The notes below the pieces were generated by a model. That model ran no database searches, was not told the DNA's origin, and saw only the letters and a list, made by a program, of their open reading frames with translations. A DNA stretch of 10,485 nt, from contig DATDAH010000369.1 of NCBI GenBank assembly GCA_036525535.1, positions 1 to 10,485 on the forward strand, written 5' to 3'. Below, piece after piece: positions 6,573 to 10,485 of the stretch (the stretch's first letter is position 1; each line of letters opens with the position of its first letter). A program made the translations under genes and the position numbers. This DNA is from DATDAH01 sp036525535. Its GTDB lineage: Bacteria; Actinomycetota; Acidimicrobiia; Acidimicrobiales; DATDAH01.

Positions 6573-6920
6573 CTACGCGGCCGAGTCCATGCCGTACTTG
6601 ACGGCGAGGTTCTGCCAGTCCTTGCGGTAGAGGATCATCACGTTGATCCCCGGGTAGCGCTGGCGCAGCTCGCGGATCTTGCGGTTCTTCTTGGTGACCA
6701 GCCGTTGCTTGAGGGTGGTCAACTCGATGTAGAGGTCGAGGTCGGGCAGGTAGAAGTCGGGGCTGAACGCCTCCGTGGGGTGCCCGTCGGCGTTCTCGTG
6801 GAGCACGAAGGTGCGGGGCTCGTAGCGCCACTCGACGCCGTAGAAGTCCAGCACCCGGGCGAAGTCCCGCTCAGAGGGGTGGGCGAAGTCCACCGACTCG
6901 TGGGGCGCCCCGACGCTCAC
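6573..6920 (-). CDS. Small uncharacterised protein, possible PD-(D/E)XK-like nuclease fold
   Basis: 115 residues. There is no named family I can assign. The arrangement suggests a minimal restriction-endonuclease-like fold: a helix with a conserved-looking Glu (HPSERDFARVLDFYGVEWRY; Glu17), strand EPRTFVL, then SPDFYLPDLDLYIELTTLKQ (53-72), which places Pro54-Asp55 eleven residues before Glu66 as in PD-(D/E)XK cores. The usual lysine two residues after that Glu is Thr68; Lys71, Lys77 or Lys78 could substitute, or the site may be altered. The rest is a basic helix (VTKKNRKIRELRQRYPGIN) and a strand (VMILYRKDW). No signal or membrane segment is seen. It begins at GTG 6920, overlapping the MerR stop as GTGA, and is followed after 31 bp by gcvT, so it is surely co-expressed with them. 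The nuclease reading is inference; a nucleic-acid-binding role fits the basic second half. Confidence 0.8.
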   Translation of the reverse strand: MSVGAPHESVDFAHPSERDFARVLDFYGVEWRYEPRTFVLHENADGHPTEAFSPDFYLPDLDLYIELTTLKQRLVTKKNRKIRELRQRYPGINVMILYRKDWQNLAVKYGMDSAA

Positions 6921-7411
6921 TGCTCGGCCGCGACCTCGACGGACGATCCGGCCGGCGTCGCCGGGGCCTCGGGGAACAGCTGGACGATGGCGGCGTCGAC
7001 CTCTTCCACCACGCCCGACAGCGGCAGGATGTTGAGCACGCCCTGGCCCTTGCGGACCAGGTCGATCATCTCCTCGCCGTCCCGGGTGAGCACGGTGTGT
7101 TCACCGCTGATCACCAGGTTGGCGCTGGCCGGGTCCTCGCCGAGCTGGTCCCGCAGGTAGGTGAAGACCTCCCGCACCAGGTCGAGGCGGATGCCGGCGT
7201 CGAGCAGGCTCTTGATCACCTTGAGCTCGAGCAGGTCCTGGTAGGAGTACTTGCGGCGGCTGCCGCTGCCGGCGGCGTCGGCCAGGGACGGTCGGACCAG
7301 GTCGGTCCGCGCCCAGTAGTCCAGCTGGCGGTAGCTGATGCCGACGATCTCGGCCGCCTTCTTGCCCCCGTAGCCGACGTGGCGAGGGAACATCTCCTGC
7401 TGTCCGGTCAT
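6917..7411 (-). CDS. MerR-family transcriptional regulator (short, Rv1830-like)
   Basis: 164 residues from ATG 7411. It has a MerR winged helix at the N-terminus: helix-turn-helix GKKAAEIVGISYRQLDYWART (16-36) and wing SGSRRKYSYQDLLELKVI (49-66), followed by a helix (LLDAGIRLDLVREVFTYLRDQL) and a C-terminal part (ANLVISGEHTVLTRDGEEMIDLVRKGQGVLNILPLSGVVEEVDAAI) typical of the actinobacterial Rv1830 group. No Cys cluster for metal sensing is present. The frame is open to 7480, but the extra 23 residues are Arg/His-rich leader without similarity; AGAGGA nine bases before ATG 7411 fixes the start. The 93 bp before it holds its own promoter and three inverted repeats, suggesting autoregulation. 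In mycobacteria this homologue affects cell-cycle or growth genes; the target here is unknown. It may also control gcvTP, with which it is joined. Confidence 0.92.
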   Translation of the reverse strand: MTGQQEMFPRHVGYGGKKAAEIVGISYRQLDYWARTDLVRPSLADAAGSGSRRKYSYQDLLELKVIKSLLDAGIRLDLVREVFTYLRDQLGEDPASANLVISGEHTVLTRDGEEMIDLVRKGQGVLNILPLSGVVEEVDAAIVQLFPEAPATPAGSSVEVAAEQ

Positions 7412-7444
7412 GTGGTGGTGTCCTCTCGCGGGCGCCCGCCCCAT

Positions 7445-7481
7445 CACACGCGCGTAGTTACGCGGGTGTGACGCCGTCACA
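7445..7481. promoter_or_regulatory. Two further inverted repeats downstream of the -10
   Basis: TGTGAC (7467-7472) / GTCACA (7476-7481) is a perfect six-base dyad with a three-base centre, next to the -10. A second dyad covers 7445-7470 with 11 of 12 arm bases matching around a GT centre; its core is CGCGTA-GT-TACGCG (7451-7464). The two share bases 7467-7470, so they could be alternative binding sites or RNA folds in the 5' leader. Confidence 0.45.
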
Positions 7482-7508
7482 GTACGCCTGACCTGAGGTT
7501 CAGGTCAA
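7479..7508 (-). promoter_or_regulatory. Promoter of the MerR-gcvTP unit
   Basis: Minus strand: TTGACC (plus 7503-7508; five of six -35 consensus bases), 18-base spacer, TACTGT (plus 7479-7484; TAnnnT form). The -35 overlaps the potassium-channel stop codon. The start of transcription would fall near 7472, about 60 bases before ATG 7411. The longer spacer and the dyad within it are what MerR-type promoters show. Confidence 0.6.
7489..7507. promoter_or_regulatory. Perfect 8-bp inverted repeat over the -35/spacer, probable MerR operator
   Basis: TGACCTGA (7489-7496), three bases, TCAGGTCA (7500-7507). It is a perfect dyad lying between and over the -35 and -10 of the MerR gene, the usual operator position for this family. 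It could also fold as a stem at the end of the channel transcript, but no T tract follows, so a terminator is less likely. Confidence 0.55.
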
Positions 7509-8503
7509 CGATCCGCGAGCTGCTGCAGCTCCTCGAGCTGTTGCTGCGTGCCGATGGCGATGAGGACGTCCCCCTGCCTCAGCTCGCTCTCCGGGGCGGG
7601 GTTGGTGGTGAACTCGCCGTCCTTCCGGATCGCCAGCACCAGCGCGCCGGTCAGGTCGCGGACCTGGGCCTCCCGCAGGCTCTTGCCGGCGAGGGGCGAG
7701 GACTCGGGCACGGTGATGTCGGCCAGGCGGAACTCCAGGCTGCCGTCGTGCATGACCACGTCAAGGAAGTCAGCCACATTCGGGGCGAGCGCCAGCGCGG
7801 CTATGCGGCCGCCGCCGATCTCCTGGGGGTTGACGATGCGGTTCGCCCCAGCCTGGCGCAGCTTGGCCTCGTTGGCGTCGTCGCGCACCCGGCAGACGAT
7901 GAAGAGATCGTCGCGACGGTCGCGGGCGCTCAACGTGATGAAGAGATTGGCGGCGTCGCTGTCCACCGCGGTGACCATGCTCGCCGCCCGCTCCAGGCCC
8001 GCCGCCGTCATCACCGCGTCGTCGGTGGCGTCACCGCACACCCACAGGCCGGGCACCGCTTCGGCCCGTTCGGGGTCGGACTCGACCACGACCACGTCCA
8101 CCCCGGCGCCGGTCAGGTGGCGTTCGATCGAACGTCCCACTCGTCCCCAGCCACACAGGATCACGTGGCCCTCGAGCCCGTCGATCGTCCGTTGCATGCG
8201 TCGCCTCCCGAAGCGTTCCGACAGCCGGCCCTCGACCACCGACTCCAACAGCACCGATGCCGTGTACAAGGCCACGCCGACCCCGGTCAGGATCAGGACC
8301 ATGGTGAACACCCGGAACCCGGTCGAGGGGTCGGCGGGCATCTCCCGGAATCCCACCGTCGAGATGGTGGTGACCGTCTGGTAGAGGGCGTCGAGCGGGC
8401 TGAGGCCCAGGATCAGGTAGCCGCCGGTGCCCACCAGGATGGTGGCGACCAGCAGGAGGCAACCCAGCTGGACCCGGCGCCAGGGGTCGCCCGACGGCGC
8501 CAT
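7505..8503 (-). CDS. Two-TM potassium channel with RCK (TrkA-N/TrkA-C) domain
   Basis: 332 residues. TM1 is at about 12-32, the pore helix and filter at 37-54 (LYQTVTTISTVGFRE), TM2 at about 64-88. The cytoplasmic RCK domain starts HVILCGWGRVGRSIERHL (113-130, a GxGxxG nucleotide-binding loop), continues through VVVVESDPERAEAV and CGDATDD (157-162), and a TrkA-C domain follows (about 255-328, LADITVPESSPLAGKSL, GDVLIAIGT). This is the MthK-like layout: a K+ channel gated by ligand binding to an RCK ring. The filter is STVGF followed by Arg-Glu rather than TVGYGD, a variation seen in bacterial RCK channels. ATG 8503 lies 11 bp after the previous stop with no clear ribosome site, so coupling to the upstream gene is likely. 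Ion selectivity is inferred from family. Confidence 0.95.
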   Translation of the reverse strand: MAPSGDPWRRVQLGCLLLVATILVGTGGYLILGLSPLDALYQTVTTISTVGFREMPADPSTGFRVFTMVLILTGVGVALYTASVLLESVVEGRLSERFGRRRMQRTIDGLEGHVILCGWGRVGRSIERHLTGAGVDVVVVESDPERAEAVPGLWVCGDATDDAVMTAAGLERAASMVTAVDSDAANLFITLSARDRRDDLFIVCRVRDDANEAKLRQAGANRIVNPQEIGGGRIAALALAPNVADFLDVVMHDGSLEFRLADITVPESSPLAGKSLREAQVRDLTGALVLAIRKDGEFTTNPAPESELRQGDVLIAIGTQQQLEELQQLADR

Positions 8504-8514
8504 CCGGGGCGCGG

Positions 8515-9000
8515 TCAGGACGCGAAGTCCTCAGGGTCGATGTTGTCGATGAAGCGACGGAACTCCTCGACCACTTCCTCCTCGGGCTGGGCCTCTTCCC
8601 GCACCGTGTAGCCCACCTCGTCGAGGACGGCTTCCTCGGCGAAGATCGGCGAGCCCGTGCGGGCGGCCAGCGCGATGGCGTCGGACGGCCGGCTGGAGAG
8701 CTGGCAGGTGTCCTCACCCTGCACGAGGTGCAGCTCGGCGAAGAACGTGCTGTCCTGCAGGTCGGTGACCACGATCCGCTCCAGGGTCACCCCGACCTCG
8801 TCGAGCAGGTTCTTCACCAGGTCGTGGGTCATGGGTCGAGGCGTCGGCACCTGCTCCAGGGCAAAGGCGATGGCCGTGGCCTCCGGGGCGCCGATGAAGA
8901 TCGGCAGCATCCGGCGATCACCCCCGGTCTCCCGCAGGAGCACGATGGGGGTGTTGGTGGGCAGCTCCACCCGGACACCGACGAGCTCCATCTCCACCAT
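8515..9000 (-). CDS. Bifunctional nuclease family protein (DUF151)
   Basis: 161 residues from ATG 9000. The BFN/DUF151 domain fills residues 1-130: MELVGVRVELPTNTPIVLLRE, RMLPIFIGAPEATAIAFAL (30-48), PRPMTHDLVKNLLDEVG (54-70), DLQDSTFFAELHL (80-92) and SSRPSDAIALAARTGSPIFAEEAVLDEVG (102-130). A strongly acidic tail (EEAQPEEEVVEEF) ends in DPEDF, as in Rv1829. Plant and some bacterial relatives are reported to have RNase/DNase activity; the actinobacterial role is unsettled. GTG 9006 is two codons upstream in frame, but TAGGTAGG eight bases before ATG 9000 favours the ATG. It sits between hpt (13-bp gap) and the channel gene (11-bp gap). In M. tuberculosis the homologue is directly between the two MerR genes. 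Confidence 0.93.
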   Translation of the reverse strand: MVEMELVGVRVELPTNTPIVLLRETGGDRRMLPIFIGAPEATAIAFALEQVPTPRPMTHDLVKNLLDEVGVTLERIVVTDLQDSTFFAELHLVQGEDTCQLSSRPSDAIALAARTGSPIFAEEAVLDEVGYTVREEAQPEEEVVEEFRRFIDNIDPEDFAS

Positions 9001-9013
9001 GGCCACAACCTAC

Positions 9014-9571
9014 CTACGGATAGAGCTCGCCGACGTAGGCATCGGGGTCGGCGGCCAGGGTGTCGAGGTCCCCGGCCGCCACCAGTTCGAGGTTGCGATA
9101 GCGACCCCGGAAGTCGAGGCCGTAGCCGACGACGAACTCGTCGCCGATCTCGAAGCCGACGTAGGCCAGGGGTTGGGGGACGATGCGCCGGGCCCGCTTG
9201 TCGAACAGGGTGCAGACCTCGAGGGACGCCGGGGCCCGGGCCCGCAGCTGGGCCAGCAGGTAGGCCAGCGTCAGGCCGGTGTCGACCACGTCCTCGACCA
9301 GGATGACCTCGCGGCCGGCGAGGTCGGTGCCCAGGTCCTTCGTCAGGCGCACCCGGCCGCTGTCGGGGGCATAGGAGGAGATCCCCAGGAAGTCGATCTC
9401 GACGGGGACCGTGAGCTGGCGGACGAGGTCGGCCAGGAACAGCACGCTGCCCTTGAGCACGGCCACCAGGAGCACCCCGTCGGGATGGGCCGCGCTGATC
9501 TCCCGGCCCAGCCGGGCGTTGGCGGCCCGGAGATCCTCGGCGTCGTGGAGGACCCGGGCGGCCGGCTTCAA
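9014..9571 (-). CDS. hpt: Hypoxanthine phosphoribosyltransferase (purine salvage)
   Basis: 185 residues. It joins hypoxanthine or guanine to PRPP giving IMP or GMP in the cytoplasm. Seen: the PPi loop VAVLKGSVLFLADL (37-50), the flexible-loop region FLGISSYAPDSGRVRLTKDL (61-80), the PRPP motif ILVEDVVDTGLTL (90-102) with the Glu93-Asp94 pair, LFDKRARR (122-129) with the purine-contacting Lys125, and YVGFEIGDEFVVGYGLDFRGRYRNL (137-161). All catalytic parts are intact. The start is a TTG at 9571 that overlaps the MerR stop as TTGA; there is no ATG or GTG before the conserved core, so TTG is the only sensible start. The gene is not part of this locus in mycobacteria, where hpt sits beside ftsH, so its position here is unusual. 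Confidence 0.97.
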   Translation of the reverse strand: MKPAARVLHDAEDLRAANARLGREISAAHPDGVLLVAVLKGSVLFLADLVRQLTVPVEIDFLGISSYAPDSGRVRLTKDLGTDLAGREVILVEDVVDTGLTLAYLLAQLRARAPASLEVCTLFDKRARRIVPQPLAYVGFEIGDEFVVGYGLDFRGRYRNLELVAAGDLDTLAADPDAYVGELYP

Positions 9572-10335
9572 AGGGGCCCGAGCTGGTCCCTCAGGGAGCG
9601 ACGCAGCAGGGAGGCCCGCATCTGGTCGCCCAGCGAACAGAGCTCACCCACCAGTTCGAAGGCCTGGCGCCGGGCGCCGGCATCGCGCTGGCGCACCATG
9701 GGGCTGGCCAGCTGTTCGAGGAAGCCGGCTTCGCGGTCGGCGGACATCTTGTACATGCGCAGGTGCCGGGGCTCGACTCCGTGGCGCTCGAAGGCGGCAG
9801 CCAGACGGGCCACGACCAGCGCCTCGTCGTCGTAGAGCACCGCGGAGCCGACCTGGCGCCCGGCCAGCAGGCCGTACTTGGTGAGCTCGGCGATGGCGTC
9901 GCCGTTCAGGCCGGTGGCCGCGGCCAGCTCCTCGACCGTGAGGCTGACCCCGGTCATGCCGGTGTCCAGGGCCTCGACGGCCCGGACCGGTCGCTCCTCG
10001 ACCACCGCATCCGGTGCCGCCGCGGGCAGGGGGTCCACCGAGGCCAGCGTCGGCGGGGCGGGGGCCGCCGGTGGCTCCTCGTCCTGCCACTCCCCGGAGT
10101 CGATGCGCTGCCGGATGACCTTGAGGGGCAGGTAGTTCTCCCGCTGCTGACGCAGGATCCAGCGCAGGCAGGCGACGTCCTCGTCGTAGAACTTGCGGTA
10201 GCCCGACGGGGTCCGCTCCGGGTCGATCAGCCCCTCCTTCTCGAGGAAGCGGATCTTGGAGATGGTGACGTCGGGGAACTCCTCCTGCAGGAGGGCCAGG
10301 ACCTCGCCGATCGAGTGGTGGCCTTCGGGGCTCAT
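9568..10335 (-). CDS. ftsR: MerR-family regulator with C-terminal domain (Rv1828/FtsR-like)
   Basis: 255 residues. N-terminal winged helix (6-77): SIGEVLALLQEEFPDVTISKIRFLEKEGLIDPERTPSGYRKFYDEDVACLRWILRQQRENYLPLKVI, with the FLEKEGL turn and SGYRKFY wing typical of this group. An Ala/Pro-rich linker (about 84-127) leads to a second domain (130-255) that begins SLTVEELAAATGLNGDAIAELTKYGLL and looks like another helix-turn-helix followed by helices. This two-domain form, right after an FHA gene, marks the Rv1828 family; the Corynebacterium member FtsR activates ftsZ. A cell-division role here is inferred. ATG 10335 overlaps the FHA stop (ATGA) and the stop overlaps the hpt TTG, so three genes are translationally linked. 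The symbol is given by homology and context. Confidence 0.9.
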   Translation of the reverse strand: MSPEGHHSIGEVLALLQEEFPDVTISKIRFLEKEGLIDPERTPSGYRKFYDEDVACLRWILRQQRENYLPLKVIRQRIDSGEWQDEEPPAAPAPPTLASVDPLPAAAPDAVVEERPVRAVEALDTGMTGVSLTVEELAAATGLNGDAIAELTKYGLLAGRQVGSAVLYDDEALVVARLAAAFERHGVEPRHLRMYKMSADREAGFLEQLASPMVRQRDAGARRQAFELVGELCSLGDQMRASLLRRSLRDQLGPL

Positions 10336-10485
10336 CGGGCGCTCACGGGGGCTCCGACCACCCCGGCCACGAGGAAGTGGAGCTTGTACTTGCCGACCTG
10401 CAGGACGTCGCCGTGGGTCAGCGGGGCCTCCTCGACGCGCTCCCGGTTCACGTAGGTGCCGTTGAGCGACCCCGCGTCCCGGACC
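10332..10485 (-). CDS. garA: FHA-domain protein, C-terminal 50 residues (GarA-like), cut by window edge
   Basis: The reading frame enters from the right edge and stops at the TGA at 10332-10334. The visible part is the end of a forkhead-associated domain: VRDAGSLNGTYVNRERVEEAPLTHGDVLQVGKYKLHFLV. GSLNGT carries the Ser and Asn that hold the phosphothreonine peptide, and the strand pattern matches mycobacterial GarA closely. GarA binds and inhibits or activates 2-oxoglutarate dehydrogenase, glutamate dehydrogenase and glutamate synthase, with a switch by phosphorylation of its N-terminus (outside this window). The tail beyond the domain is short and ends in Ala-Arg. The garA symbol depends on context as much as sequence. 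Confidence 0.85.
   Translation of the reverse strand, partial: VRDAGSLNGTYVNRERVEEAPLTHGDVLQVGKYKLHFLVAGVVGAPVSAR

Noticed and set aside
7412..7480. 23-residue N-terminal extension of the short MerR regulator
   Set aside because: It covers the promoter leader and inverted repeats; AGAGGA and the conserved start support ATG 7411.
7489..7507. Rho-independent terminator after the potassium channel
   Set aside because: The hairpin has no following T tract and coincides with the -35/spacer of a good promoter; an operator is the simpler reading.
7541..8611. 356-codon plus-strand frame opposite the potassium channel
   Set aside because: Antisense shadow of a well-supported channel gene; His/Gln/Asp-rich with no domain.
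9001..9006. GTG 9006 as start of the bifunctional nuclease gene
   Set aside because: TAGGTAGG is eight bases from ATG 9000 but only two from this GTG.
8657..9835. 392-codon plus-strand frame across the nuclease, hpt and MerR genes
   Set aside because: Spans three real minus-strand genes in antisense, low-complexity composition, no recognisable domain.

Overview
High-GC DNA (about 70% by eye) with compact, overlapping genes. The gene order at the right end is typical of Actinomycetota. On the minus strand, reading from the right edge, come an FHA-domain protein, a long MerR-type regulator, a bifunctional nuclease (DUF151) protein, a second short MerR regulator and the glycine cleavage P protein. 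This is the order of Mycobacterium tuberculosis Rv1827 (GarA), Rv1828, Rv1829, Rv1830 and Rv1832 (P protein), recalled from memory. The inserted genes and divergent sequences suggest a non-mycobacterial, deep-branching actinobacterium (Acidimicrobiia is possible but unproven).

Left part, plus strand (1-1548): the 3' part of a diguanylate cyclase (GGDEF) gene; a damaged small gene (591-838) that looks like a P-loop kinase lacking its middle; and a 5-formyltetrahydrofolate cyclo-ligase family gene that overlaps the remnant by ATGA. Convergent to these, on the minus strand, is a SnoaL/NTF2-like protein gene (1568-1969) with a leaderless-type promoter. Between it and the next gene is 168 bp of non-coding DNA.

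Right part, all minus strand (10485 down to 2138): FHA protein (partial) > MerR/FtsR-like > hypoxanthine phosphoribosyltransferase > bifunctional nuclease family > two-TM potassium channel with RCK domain > MerR regulator > small nuclease-like unknown > gcvT > gcvP > lipoprotein. Most junctions are stop/start overlaps (ATGA, TTGA, GTGA, GTGA) or gaps of 11-31 bp. The one clear break is the 93 bp between the potassium channel and the second MerR gene. It carries a good promoter and three inverted repeats, so the run is probably two transcription units, with the MerR-nuclease-like-gcvT-gcvP-lipoprotein unit under its own control.

How the genes may work together: GcvT and GcvP are two of the four glycine cleavage components, making 5,10-methylene-THF, CO2 and ammonia from glycine. 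The cyclo-ligase relative at 835 may feed the same folate pool. The FHA protein resembles GarA, which in mycobacteria controls central carbon and nitrogen flux. GcvH and the L protein are not in the window. No CRISPR array, tRNA, rRNA, insertion sequence or integrase is seen. No clearly new multi-gene system is present; the best leads are the unknown nuclease-like gene at 6573-6920, the triple inverted repeat at 7445-7507 and the altered gene content of the GarA locus.
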